NCBI GenBank assembly: GCA_038524795.1
Contig: JBCBIJ010000006.1
Location: forward strand, 1-64,000
Source of the DNA: CALBPI01 sp038524795
GTDB lineage: Bacteria > Pseudomonadota > Gammaproteobacteria > Steroidobacterales > Woeseiaceae
Reading direction: 5' to 3'
DNA: 64,000 bases
Positions 18,057 through 26,541 of this stretch are shown here, piece by piece. The translations under genes were made by a program, and so were the position numbers. The first letter of the stretch is position 1. Each line of letters opens with the position of its first letter. The notes under the pieces were generated by a model. It was not told the origin of the DNA. It saw only the letters and a program-made list of their open reading frames with translations, and did not search any database.

Positions 18057-19475
18057 CTAGATGCTCCCCAGTGCTTTCTCGAGCGCCAGCACCTCAGTGT
18101 GCCGTTTTGTGTGCGCACGGTTCGCTTCGATCCTCGCGTCCGCGAGGTCTCTTTCCGACTCAAGAATGGTAAGCAATGACACGGTGCCGCCTTCGAACCG
18201 ACGCCTGGCCGCGTCGGCGAGTTGCTCGCGCGTCGATAGCAGCTTTGCCTGTACCTCATACTGGGATTCCGCTTCAGTAACGAGCACGGCGGCGTTTTCA
18301 AGCTCCTCCAGCGCACTAAGGACGCTGCGTCGGTACGCCAGTGCAGATTGCGCCTCGCGCGATTCGGTGGCGTCGAGGGTTGCCTGACGCCGGCCTCCGT
18401 CGAGCACCGCCCACTCGAATAGGGCGCCGATTGCGCTCGCGAGGCTGGCACTTTCGGTGAGATCGCCGCGTGACGTCGACTCGGGTCCGGCAGCAGCAAA
18501 CAGGGTCACCTTAGGGTAGAAATCGAGTCGGGCGAGATCGCTGTCTCGAACGGACTGCGCGTACCGGATTTCCGCCACCCGCACATCGGGTCGACGTCGC
18601 AGAATACTGGAGGGTGTTGCATCTATCACCATGGCTTGTGACCAGGGCGCGGTGCCCGGTGGGGCCGGCTCGATCGTGAGTGCGGCCGGTGCCTGTCCCG
18701 TAAGTATGGCAAGACGGTGGTGGGCGATTCGTTGCGCACGTCGCACGCCTGGGACGCGCGTCTGCGCAGCAGCGAGCTCCGCCTTTGCGAGCGCCACATC
18801 GTAGTCGGAAGCCTCGCCATGGTCACGGCGCTGCACCGTGGCATCGAACAGCGCGCGTTGCTTCTGCACGACTGTGTCGAGCAGCGCGCGCTCCGCGGCA
18901 TACTGGTTGTACTCGACATATCGACGAACAATCTCTGCCACGAGACTCGCCTCCGTGTCGGCAAGTTCCGTCTCCTGCAAGGCGACCCGAAGCGCGGCGC
19001 GGTCACGGACGGCCCCACGTCGGCCGAAGAGGTCGAGCTCCCAGCTCGCATCAAATCCTGTCTCGTAAAGGGTCTGATTGGGCTCGAAGCCTGGAATGCG
19101 CCCGGCCGGCAACACCCCGTTTTCGCTAAGACGTTGATCCGTGATACCGGCGTCGACGGCGAGCTGAAGCCTCAATTCGGCTTGATCGAGACCAGCCAGG
19201 GCCCGGGCTTCCACGATGCGTTCGCGCGCGATCTGTGTATCGACGTTCGCCGCAAGCGCAGTGGTCACAAGCGTTGCGAGCTGCGGATCTGAGATCCGCT
19301 CTCGCAGCGGCGGCACCGTGTCGTCGGCGGCGGGGAGTTGAGATGCGAGCGCGGCTGACCACGCCGGGCTAACGTTAGGTGGTGTGGTATCGCCCGCTGT
19401 GGGTCCAAGTGCGGTACAGCCTGCCAGACAAACAACGGCAAGGCTCAGTAGGCGGGCAGAAACAGAGCGCGTCAT
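18057..19475 (-). CDS. NodT-family outer-membrane efflux lipoprotein
   Basis: This TolC-type channel protein has 472 residues and a lipobox (LAVVCLAGC, Cys at about 18). The duplicated outer-membrane efflux domains are visible as two long helical halves (AALASQLPAADDTVP...; YAQSVRDSDLARLDFYPKVTLFAAAG). It is the last gene of the TetR-HlyD-ABC-ABC operon and supplies the outer-membrane exit duct. I start at the Met just before the signal (19475); the open frame extends a further 18 codons into the upstream gene. Only a few bases separate it from the permease stop. Confidence 0.92.
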   Translation of the reverse strand: MTRSVSARLLSLAVVCLAGCTALGPTAGDTTPPNVSPAWSAALASQLPAADDTVPPLRERISDPQLATLVTTALAANVDTQIARERIVEARALAGLDQAELRLQLAVDAGITDQRLSENGVLPAGRIPGFEPNQTLYETGFDASWELDLFGRRGAVRDRAALRVALQETELADTEASLVAEIVRRYVEYNQYAAERALLDTVVQKQRALFDATVQRRDHGEASDYDVALAKAELAAAQTRVPGVRRAQRIAHHRLAILTGQAPAALTIEPAPPGTAPWSQAMVIDATPSSILRRRPDVRVAEIRYAQSVRDSDLARLDFYPKVTLFAAAGPESTSRGDLTESASLASAIGALFEWAVLDGGRRQATLDATESREAQSALAYRRSVLSALEELENAAVLVTEAESQYEVQAKLLSTREQLADAARRRFEGGTVSLLTILESERDLADARIEANRAHTKRHTEVLALEKALGSI

Positions 19476-19479
19476 GGGC

Positions 19480-20610
19480 TTAGTCCAGTGTGCGTTTGTA
19501 ACGGAGCATGGCGACGGCCATGACCACAACGGTGAACGCGGACATTGCGAGCAATGGCTGTGTGAGCTGCAGCAGGCTGGCGTCCTTGAGCATTACGCCG
19601 CGAACTACCCGCAAAAAGTGGGTGAGTGGCAACACTTCGCCGATAGTCTGCGCCCATGCGGGCATGCCGCGAAACGGGAACATGAATCCGGACAGCAGCA
19701 GCGACGGGAGGAAAAAGAAAAACGTCAGCTGCATCGCCTGCATCTGCGACTGCGCGATGGTCGAGAAGGTGAAACCCAATGACAGGTTCGCGATGACGAA
19801 GATCGCAACACCCAGCAGCAAAAGCCACAACGCACCGACGAAGGGAACCCCAAACAGGAGCTTTGTGGCCACCAGTATCACCGCCGTCTGCGCACTACCC
19901 ACGAGCACGTAAGGCAGAATTTTTCCCACCATCACCTCACCGGGGCGAGCGGGCATGGCAAGGAGATTCTCGAGCGTGCCGCGCTCGGCCTCGCGCGTCA
20001 TGGCCATCCCGGTAATCATGACCAACGTCATCGTCAGTATGACGCCCAGCAGACCTGGAACGATGTTATAGCTCGTCTTGCCCTCGGGGTTGTAATGCGA
20101 GTGAACGACGAGCTCGAACGGCGCCGGGCTGCCGGCCAGAGTTGAGCCCGTGCTCAGGCGCTCATGACGCAGTGCACGCTCCAGGATCGTTTCAGCGCGC
20201 CCCACGGCATTGGAGGTGGCGGCTGGATCTGAGGCGTCTGCCTCGATGAGTAGCTGCGGCCGCTCGCCGCGCAGCAGCGCGCGCGTGAATCCGCTTGGAA
20301 TGGACACAACAAAGGCTACCTTACCGCGGGCCAACAGTTCTGCGCTCTCGCGCGGGTCACTGGTCTGCAACACGAAGTCGTAGTAACCGGAAGTCTCGAG
20401 CGCGGTGATGAGCGTGCGGACGATGGGGGTCTGTTCCTCTATGAGCAGTGCAGAGGGCAAGCGCTTCGGGTCGAGGTTGATGGCAAATCCGAATAGGACG
20501 AGCTGAATGATCGGAATGCCAAACATCATCGCGAACGTCAGACGGTCACGGCGCATCTGCACAAGCTCCTTCATAGCGACTGCTGTGACCCGCGCGCTCG
20601 CCGCATTCAT
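19480..20610 (-). CDS. ABC-2 type exporter permease (YbhS/YhhJ-like)
   Basis: The product is 376 residues, with an N-terminal helix (about 25-45), a large periplasmic loop (50-180) and five more transmembrane helices (185-370). The signature MTREAERGTLENLLAMP is typical of ABC-2 permeases of the YbhS/YbhR/YhhJ group. It overlaps the ATPase gene by four bases (ATGA), which indicates translational coupling. Only one permease is present, whereas the E. coli ybhGFSR system has two; a homodimer is therefore inferred. Confidence 0.92.
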   Translation of the reverse strand: MNAASARVTAVAMKELVQMRRDRLTFAMMFGIPIIQLVLFGFAINLDPKRLPSALLIEEQTPIVRTLITALETSGYYDFVLQTSDPRESAELLARGKVAFVVSIPSGFTRALLRGERPQLLIEADASDPAATSNAVGRAETILERALRHERLSTGSTLAGSPAPFELVVHSHYNPEGKTSYNIVPGLLGVILTMTLVMITGMAMTREAERGTLENLLAMPARPGEVMVGKILPYVLVGSAQTAVILVATKLLFGVPFVGALWLLLLGVAIFVIANLSLGFTFSTIAQSQMQAMQLTFFFFLPSLLLSGFMFPFRGMPAWAQTIGEVLPLTHFLRVVRGVMLKDASLLQLTQPLLAMSAFTVVVMAVAMLRYKRTLD

Positions 20611-21539
20611 GCGTGCACCCGCCTGTCTGCACCCGCGTCGGCCATCAAGGCGATGAAGGCGTCTTCTAGGCTCGGTCGCACGGCCTCCCAGCTGACATCG
20701 CCGACCTGTTCCGCCGCCAGTGCCGCGCGAATGGCTGTGGGGTCACCACCGCTGACGTGCAACGCCGCGCCGAAGTAAGCGACATGCTCCAGTGCCGCAT
20801 GATCTTTCAGTTGTGCTGATAGCCGGCGGACACCCTCACCCTCGCCCCGGAACGTGTGCAAGCCAGAGCGCGCGATGATGTCGGCGACCGTGCCCTCGGC
20901 AACCTTGCGGCCATTGGCAAGGTAGACAATGCGGTCGCAACGCTCCGCCTCGTCCATGTAGTGCGTGGACACGAGCACAGTCATACCCTCGAGCGACAAG
21001 CGGTGGATTTCGTCCCAGAAGTCCCGGCGGGCCTGCGGGTCAACCCCGGCGGTGGGCTCATCGAGAAGCAGCAGCTTCGGTCTGTGCATCGTGACGGCTG
21101 CCAGGGCGAGGCGCTGTTTCCAACCGCCAGAGAGCGCGCCCGCAAGTTGCTTCTGGCGATCGGCCAGGCCCAGCTTTTCGATCGTTGAATCGACCGCGCG
21201 TCGTGCGTCGGGCATGCGGTACAGGCGGGCGACGAATTCAATGTTTTCGCGGATCGTCATGTCGCCCCAGAAGGAGAACTTCTGGGTCATGTACCCGGTC
21301 TGCCGCTTGATCTCAGCGGCGTCATTGCGGATATCCCAACCGAGCGTTCGGCCTTCGCCCTCAGTCGCCGTCAACAGGCCGCAGATCATGCGAATGGTCG
21401 TGGTCTTTCCCGACCCGTTTGGGCCGAGAAAGCCCCAGACCTGGCCGCGGGGCATTTGTAGATCGACGCCGTCTACGGCAGTTTTATCGCCGAATCGCTT
21501 CACGAGCCCGCGTACGTCGATGGCGAGGTCGTCATTCAC
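20607..21539 (-). CDS. ABC transporter ATPase of the efflux operon (YbhF-like, single domain)
   Basis: The ATPase has 310 residues. It shows Walker A GPNGSGKTT (39-47), the signature LSGGWKQR (136-143), Walker B LLLLDEP (156-162) and a switch histidine in STHYMDE. E. coli YbhF carries two such domains; this protein has one, followed by a short DUF4162-like tail (about 225-310). Its start overlaps the HlyD stop by four bases. It powers drug or toxic-compound export together with the adjacent permease. Confidence 0.94.
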   Translation of the reverse strand: MNDDLAIDVRGLVKRFGDKTAVDGVDLQMPRGQVWGFLGPNGSGKTTTIRMICGLLTATEGEGRTLGWDIRNDAAEIKRQTGYMTQKFSFWGDMTIRENIEFVARLYRMPDARRAVDSTIEKLGLADRQKQLAGALSGGWKQRLALAAVTMHRPKLLLLDEPTAGVDPQARRDFWDEIHRLSLEGMTVLVSTHYMDEAERCDRIVYLANGRKVAEGTVADIIARSGLHTFRGEGEGVRRLSAQLKDHAALEHVAYFGAALHVSGGDPTAIRAALAAEQVGDVSWEAVRPSLEDAFIALMADAGADRRVHA

Positions 21540-22474
21540 CAGCTGACATCCACCGGCAGCCCAGGTCTCAGCGCGCTGCCCTCAGGCAATCGCGCCTCAA
21601 CAAGAAACACGAGTTTTTCGCGACTCTCTCGGGAGTAGATCACCGGAGGCGTGTACTCGGCCTCGGTCGCGATGTAGGTGACGTATGCGTTTTCGGTGGA
21701 TGTCATGCCGTCGGCAATGACGTGCACCTCGGTGCCCAGGCGGACACCTGGCAGCGACGCTTGCGGCACGAAAAACCGTATCTTGAGCCCATGGTCCGGC
21801 AGCACGGCCAGCACTGGGGTACCCGGCGTCACGTACTCGCCGCGCTCTAGCAATAGCGATTCGATGCGCCCCGAGTACCGCGACTCGGTCGCGCGCTGTG
21901 CCAGGCTGTAGGCTGCGCGGTCACGGGCCGCCCGCGCACTCTCAGTCGCGGCTGCTGCCGCCTGTCGGGCGTTGGGTCTGGCCGCGAGTATTGCTACGCG
22001 AACGTCTGCCTGCAACGCATCCACGCTTGCCGTGGCGGCCGAGAGTTCGGCCACGAGGGCGTCGCCACGACGACGCGGTTCCAGGCCAGCTGACACGAGC
22101 GGCATGACGCGATCGTGGTCAGCGGTGGCGTGTGTGAGCCGCGCCTGCGCTTCGGCAAGCCGCGCACGCAGCGCCTCAATCTCCTCGGTGCGCGCACCGG
22201 TCTCAATGTTGAGCGCTTCGGCTTCCGCCTGCAGAACCCGTGCTTCGGCTTCGTCGCGCTGGGCCTGTTCCGATGTGGTGTCGAGGGCGAAGAGCAGATC
22301 GCCAACGTTGATTCGGTCTCCTTCGGTAACTGGCAGGTCAACGATCCACCCGGCGGCCGGGGCGGCGACATAGCGCCAATCAGCCTCAACGTAGCCTATG
22401 GTGGCATCCAACGGATTGTCACTTGAGCAACCCGCCAGTAGTAGGGCGGCGATGGTGTAAACGGTTCTTTTCAT
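21536..22474 (-). CDS. HlyD-family membrane fusion lipoprotein (YbhG-like)
   Basis: This periplasmic adaptor of 312 residues has a lipoprotein signal (TIAALLLAGC). It shows the split biotinyl-lipoyl domain (VEADWRYVAAPAAGWIVDLPV ... VGDLLFALD; SRYSGRIESLLLERGEYV) around a long alpha-hairpin coiled coil (about 75-190, Ala/Glu/Arg-rich). It links the inner-membrane ABC exporter to the NodT channel. ATG 22474 overlaps the TetR stop (ATGA), so the regulator is the first gene of the operon. Confidence 0.92.
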   Translation of the reverse strand: MKRTVYTIAALLLAGCSSDNPLDATIGYVEADWRYVAAPAAGWIVDLPVTEGDRINVGDLLFALDTTSEQAQRDEAEARVLQAEAEALNIETGARTEEIEALRARLAEAQARLTHATADHDRVMPLVSAGLEPRRRGDALVAELSAATASVDALQADVRVAILAARPNARQAAAAATESARAARDRAAYSLAQRATESRYSGRIESLLLERGEYVTPGTPVLAVLPDHGLKIRFFVPQASLPGVRLGTEVHVIADGMTSTENAYVTYIATEAEYTPPVIYSRESREKLVFLVEARLPEGSALRPGLPVDVSW

Positions 22475-23100
22475 GACGTGGGCTCCCATCGGGCCAATGC
22501 GCGTTTCATATTCTCTGCGTGCTGCTGGAATAGGGTCTCCAGGTCAATGGGTACCCGGTCGGTGGGCGCGAATACGGCTTGCCACAGCATCGACATCACC
22601 ATAGGCGCGACGACGAGGCGGGCTGTCAGGGCGGGGTCTGCGACGGAGATTTCCCCGGCGTCGTGTGCGTTTTGCAGCAGCGCCGTGACGGCCGCGAGCA
22701 CGCGGTCGATGACGTCATAGCGGTAGCTCCTAACGATCTCCGGAAAATTGTGACTGTCGCCCGACAGGACCTTCATGAGCTTGTGCAGGTGCGTTTCGCG
22801 AATCAGCTTCGGCGCGAAGGCCGCGATTCCTGCCATAGCAGCCTCGAACGAGGGCGCGGTCCGAGTCATGCGTTCAATGGTCTCTAGGTTCGGAACGGCA
22901 AGCGTTTCGATGAGCTCGCGAAACAGCTCGTCTTTGCTTTGGAAGTAGAGGTAGACCGTGCCCTTCGACAGGTTCACGCGTGTGGCGATGTCCTCCATCC
23001 GTGCGGCCGAAAAGCCGCGTTCGAAGAACTCATCCAGTGCGGCAGTCAGCAGGAGCCTACGGCGGGCGTCCTTTTCATCATCTGAGCGTGCTCGTTTCAT
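22471..23100 (-). CDS. TetR-family regulator of the efflux operon
   Basis: The product is 209 residues. The HTH lies at about 12-58 (LLLTAALDEFFERGFSAARMEDIATRVNLSKGTVYLYFQSKDELF), followed by a helical ligand-binding domain. It begins the TetR-HlyD-ABC-permease-NodT operon, an arrangement like E. coli cecR (ybiH)-ybhGFSR. A 22-base palindrome lies 10 bases upstream of its start, so it very likely represses its own operon and is released by an effector compound (inference). Confidence 0.94.
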   Translation of the reverse strand: MKRARSDDEKDARRRLLLTAALDEFFERGFSAARMEDIATRVNLSKGTVYLYFQSKDELFRELIETLAVPNLETIERMTRTAPSFEAAMAGIAAFAPKLIRETHLHKLMKVLSGDSHNFPEIVRSYRYDVIDRVLAAVTALLQNAHDAGEISVADPALTARLVVAPMVMSMLWQAVFAPTDRVPIDLETLFQQHAENMKRALARWEPTS

Positions 23101-23109
23101 GGCTCATTT

Positions 23110-23131
23110 AATAACTGACTGGTCAGTTATT
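23110..23131. promoter_or_regulatory. TetR operator palindrome
   Basis: ATAACTGAC-TG-GTCAGTTAT, flanked by an additional A/T pair, is a perfect inverted repeat of 22 bases just upstream of the TetR start at 23100. The TGAC...GTCA half-sites are a common TetR-family operator pattern. Autoregulation is inferred from position. Confidence 0.8.
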
Positions 23132-23187
23132 TGTCAAGCCACGGCGAGGTAAGGTCGACGTCCTAGCGGTTCAGAGGCGAAATCCGC

Positions 23188-24129
23188 CTACGGGGGCGCG
23201 GCTGTTGACGCCGCTTCTGCATCCACGAAATCGCGGATCGTCGCGAAAACGCGCTCGGGATCCTCGAGCTCCGAGAAATGTCCCAGGTCGTCGAAGGCGA
23301 TCAGTGTCGCGTGCTCGGCAAAACTGAGCGCGCTGCGCTCATTCGCTGCGGGGTGCGACCCATCGGCGCGACCCCACAACGCCAGCAGCGGTTGTGTGAC
23401 GGGCCCGAGTTCGTTATTCGGGTTCACGTAGACCTGATAAGCGCTCGCCAGTGACCAGAGCGCCCCGTGCTCAAAAGACTCTGCGGCACAGGCGCACAGC
23501 GGCGGTACCGATTCTGGCCGGCCCACCGCGAGCTTGTACCAATCCGGCATCCGCTTGCGCGCGAGTCGTTTCATCATGATCTGGCCGGCGACGGGCTTGC
23601 CGAGGATGCCATGCGGATCGCGTGCCGCTTTCCAACGATCGAATGCGGCGACGTCTCCCGTTTGCATCACGACGACGTGGCTCGCCAACTCGGGACGTCG
23701 CGAGGCGATGTCGATAGCGGCCAGACCCGCAACGCAAGAGAACGCGAGGATGGCGGGCGTGCCGACAACCCCTTCAAGAAAGCGGGCCAGGTCGTCATTG
23801 GTGTCGCGAAAGCCGAACGAGAAGCCGGTTCGCGTCGCCGAGAATCCCATTGCCGGCAATTCAACGACGACCACGCGAAACGCTTGTTCGAAGATGTTGA
23901 GCAGTGCGTCGTACGCCTCCAGTGTGACGGGTGGGTCTGCGGTCAGCACGATCGTCGGTGCGTCGGGCCGCGCCGAGAGGCGCTCGCGATAGCGGTACTG
24001 AACGCTGGGTGTGCTGAAAAAGCCAATGTCGTCTGATGTTTGTGCGGACCATCCCTTGCGGAACCGACGCTGGCGGCCCCGCCCGCCGCGCGTATCAACC
24101 CAAAGACCCAGCCGTTGCAGCCAGCTCAT
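23188..24129 (-). CDS. alpha/beta hydrolase
   Basis: The product is 313 residues with an alpha/beta hydrolase fold: VVVVELPAMGFSA (oxyanion-side strand), a putative nucleophile Ser131 in the sequence LAFSCVAGLAAID, an acid in LWGRADGSHPA and a histidine in FDDLGHFSELEDP. The nucleophile elbow lacks the usual Gly-x-Ser-x-Gly, so activity against ordinary esters is uncertain. ATG 24129 gives the best N terminus; earlier in-frame ATGs at 24159 and 24222 would extend into the divergent promoter. It is divergent from a LysR regulator with a long palindrome between them. Confidence 0.8.
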   Translation of the reverse strand: MSWLQRLGLWVDTRGGRGRQRRFRKGWSAQTSDDIGFFSTPSVQYRYRERLSARPDAPTIVLTADPPVTLEAYDALLNIFEQAFRVVVVELPAMGFSATRTGFSFGFRDTNDDLARFLEGVVGTPAILAFSCVAGLAAIDIASRRPELASHVVVMQTGDVAAFDRWKAARDPHGILGKPVAGQIMMKRLARKRMPDWYKLAVGRPESVPPLCACAAESFEHGALWSLASAYQVYVNPNNELGPVTQPLLALWGRADGSHPAANERSALSFAEHATLIAFDDLGHFSELEDPERVFATIRDFVDAEAASTAAPP

Positions 24130-24240
24130 TTTGCCGCGCCTACTGCAGGTTCTTGGCATGTGTTGTGTTGGCGCATGGTCACCCGACCCGGTTCGTCCCT
24201 TCGACGTGAAGCAGTGTTGCACCCTGTGGTTCCAAGCCGC

Positions 24241-24279
24241 ATCATCAAATATGAAAAGTAGCTTTTCAGATTTGATGAT
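24241..24279. promoter_or_regulatory. 39-base near-perfect palindrome, candidate LysR operator
   Basis: ATCATCAAAT (24241-24250) and ATTTGATGAT (24270-24279) are perfect inverted arms. An inner pair TGAAAAG (24252-24258) and CTTTTCA (24262-24268) shares the same centre, so 17 of 18 arm positions pair. The palindrome ends at the base before the LysR ATG. It is the obvious site for LysR autoregulation and for control of the divergent hydrolase; as RNA it would also form a hairpin over the ribosome site. Confidence 0.7.
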
Positions 24280-25164
24280 ATGCGTGGGCCGCGTTGGGAT
24301 GATCTCAGAGCCTTTCTGGAGGTTGCGGAGCTAGGCAGCTTGTCTGCTGCCGCTGCTGCCATGGGATTGTCTGCCGCGACCTTGGGTCGGCGCATCGATG
24401 CTCTGGAAACGGTGCTCGGCTTTCGACTGATGCGTCGCGGGCCTAGCGGCGTGGCGCTCACCCACGATGGCGCGCGTGTTCTAGAGCTGGTCCGCGCCGG
24501 CGCGGATCGATTGGGTGAGCTGGACCGGCTGGCACGCCACCTTGCGCAAGACGCGATACGCCCGCCGATTCGCATCTCATCGACAGAGCCCATGGTGGCT
24601 GACGTGCTGGCGCCCGAACTGCCGCGGCTCCAGGACTCGCACCCCGAGGTTCGCGTCGAGCTTGAATCTTCGCTTGAGCTGTCGAGTCTCAACCGCGGGG
24701 AGGCCGACATGGCGATCAGGATGGTTCGTCCTGTCGGCGATACGCTGATCACGCGACGGCTCACGCCGATTCGGATGGGGCTGTTCGCCACAGCGGCCCA
24801 TCTGACAGGGCGTTCCAGACCGTTGGATCTCGCCGAGATGCGGCTGCTCTGGTACGACGCCGCGTACGGTGACATCGCAGAAAATGTCTGGCTCCGTAAG
24901 TCCGGTCTTGAAGCGCGCGTGGTGATGCGCTCGGGCAGTGTGCGCGCCTTGCTGCAAGCCGCACTGGCGGGTGTTGGTGTCGCACCACTGCCCGTTTTTC
25001 TCGCCAGGCGGCACAAGCTCGTCAGGGTCAGCGATCAGGGGCCACCTACGCGCTCACCCTGGCTCGTGTTTCACCGCGACACCCGCAATGACAAGACGAT
25101 GAAGGCGGTCCGAAGATGGGTGGTCGACGCCTGCCGTCGCGTTATCGGTGATGCCTCCGGCTGA
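24280..25164 (+). CDS. LysR-family transcriptional regulator
   Basis: The product is 294 residues. The N-terminal winged HTH (about 4-62: WDDLRAFLEVAELGSLSAAAAAMGLSAATLGRRIDALE) is followed by a substrate-binding domain (about 90-290). The ATG directly follows the 39-base palindrome, and no Shine-Dalgarno sequence is visible. Translation may therefore be leaderless or controlled by the hairpin. The divergent alpha/beta hydrolase is the likely target. Confidence 0.93.
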   Translation: MRGPRWDDLRAFLEVAELGSLSAAAAAMGLSAATLGRRIDALETVLGFRLMRRGPSGVALTHDGARVLELVRAGADRLGELDRLARHLAQDAIRPPIRISSTEPMVADVLAPELPRLQDSHPEVRVELESSLELSSLNRGEADMAIRMVRPVGDTLITRRLTPIRMGLFATAAHLTGRSRPLDLAEMRLLWYDAAYGDIAENVWLRKSGLEARVVMRSGSVRALLQAALAGVGVAPLPVFLARRHKLVRVSDQGPPTRSPWLVFHRDTRNDKTMKAVRRWVVDACRRVIGDASG

Positions 25165-25283
25165 GGTACTGTCGAAACAACGTTTAACGTCTTGTTCTCG
25201 CGTCGAGCTGGCATTGGCTCGCAGAAATGCCTAACGTAGCCAGCGTGATATGAACCTTCGGGAACAGATGGGGCTGTGCACCG

Positions 25284-26516
25284 ATGAGTGATCTCAACAC
25301 GTTCAATGTCGTGACCACGGGCAAGCTCGAGCCAGGCTTTAGGCTCGCCGACGTGCAACGAAAACTGATCGCGGCCATGAAGCTCAAACCGGAGCAAGCC
25401 GCGCAGTTTTTCGAGCGGCCTCGCGTTGTGAAAAAGGGCCAGACCCAAGCCAACGCCGAGAAGATCTGTGCGCAGCTCGCCAGGCTCGGTGTATCCGCTG
25501 AAGTGAAGGACACCGCGCCGCAAATGGCGCCGCCGCCGCCTCCGGACAAGCTTGTCTTTGAAGAATCGGTGCCGGCAACTTCTGCGCCTGAGCTCGCAAT
25601 CGTCGATGACGCCCCATCGCCATCTTCAAGCGGCGGCGACTTCGCATGCCCCAAGTGCGGCCACGTACAGGTTAAGAAAGAGCAGTGCGAAAGCTGTGGC
25701 GTCTGGTTCCACAAGCTCGAGCCGCCCGTCGACAGTCCCGCACCAGCTATTGGACGACCCGACAGCCCGGCCGCATTGAGCGCGGCGGCGCCTGCGGCAG
25801 CCGCGGCGTCACAGGCTGAGCCACCGGCCCCAATGGAGAGCCAGCTTCGCGAAGCGCCCCCGGACAACAGTTCCCTGAGTCCTGCGGCCATTGGCGCGGC
25901 CGCCGCTGCAGCGCTGGTTGGCGCCTGGGTTTGGAAATTCGTTGCCGTGACCTTTCAGTTCGAGTTTGGCCTCATTGCCTGGGGCATCGGTGGCGCCGTG
26001 GGTGCAGCGGCAGCGGGTATGGGTTCGAGAGGCATGAAAGCCGGTGTGGTCTGCGCCGTGCTCGCACTCGGGTCCATCGTGGTTGGCAAGTACTGGTCGT
26101 ACTCGGCCGTGCTCGATCAATTCCAGGAACTCGTCATGTCGGCCATGGCAAGTGACGCCGACGAGATGCGAGCCGTGTATGAGGAGGAGCTCGAAGACGG
26201 CCGAATTCTGATCGCAGGCTCCGGCAGCGATGACTTCACGCGCCGCTTCATGATCGATCGCTTCTACTCGGACGCCAGCCGCCCGGGCGACATCAGCGAT
26301 TCCGATCTCGCCGATTTCAGGGAGTATCAGGCGCCACGGCTTCGCGAGATTGCCGAGAGCAATGCGAGCTTCGAGGAATGGCAGCAACTCAGCGTCGGCG
26401 CCATGAACGAGATTCCCATCCTGCAGCTCATGCGGGAAGACCTTGGCGCGTTCGACTTCATTTTCGCCTTCCTCGGCATCGGTACCGCGTTTCGGCTTGG
26501 CAGCAAGATGGGCTGA
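25284..26516 (+). CDS. zinc-ribbon membrane protein of unknown function
   Basis: The product is 410 residues. Residues 1-78 form a small domain also found at the start of other zinc-ribbon proteins (KLEPGFRLADVQRKLIAAM...NAEKICAQLARLGV). A zinc ribbon follows with Cys122-x2-Cys125 and Cys135-x2-Cys138 (CPKCGHVQVKKEQCESCG), then an Ala/Pro linker and two or three transmembrane helices (about 195-265). A soluble helical C-terminal part ends near GIGTAFRLGSKMG. The function is unknown. It appears monocistronic. Confidence 0.7.
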   Translation: MSDLNTFNVVTTGKLEPGFRLADVQRKLIAAMKLKPEQAAQFFERPRVVKKGQTQANAEKICAQLARLGVSAEVKDTAPQMAPPPPPDKLVFEESVPATSAPELAIVDDAPSPSSSGGDFACPKCGHVQVKKEQCESCGVWFHKLEPPVDSPAPAIGRPDSPAALSAAAPAAAAASQAEPPAPMESQLREAPPDNSSLSPAAIGAAAAAALVGAWVWKFVAVTFQFEFGLIAWGIGGAVGAAAAGMGSRGMKAGVVCAVLALGSIVVGKYWSYSAVLDQFQELVMSAMASDADEMRAVYEEELEDGRILIAGSGSDDFTRRFMIDRFYSDASRPGDISDSDLADFREYQAPRLREIAESNASFEEWQQLSVGAMNEIPILQLMREDLGAFDFIFAFLGIGTAFRLGSKMG

Positions 26517-26541
26517 TGCAGCGCTCTGTTGCGCGACCGAC

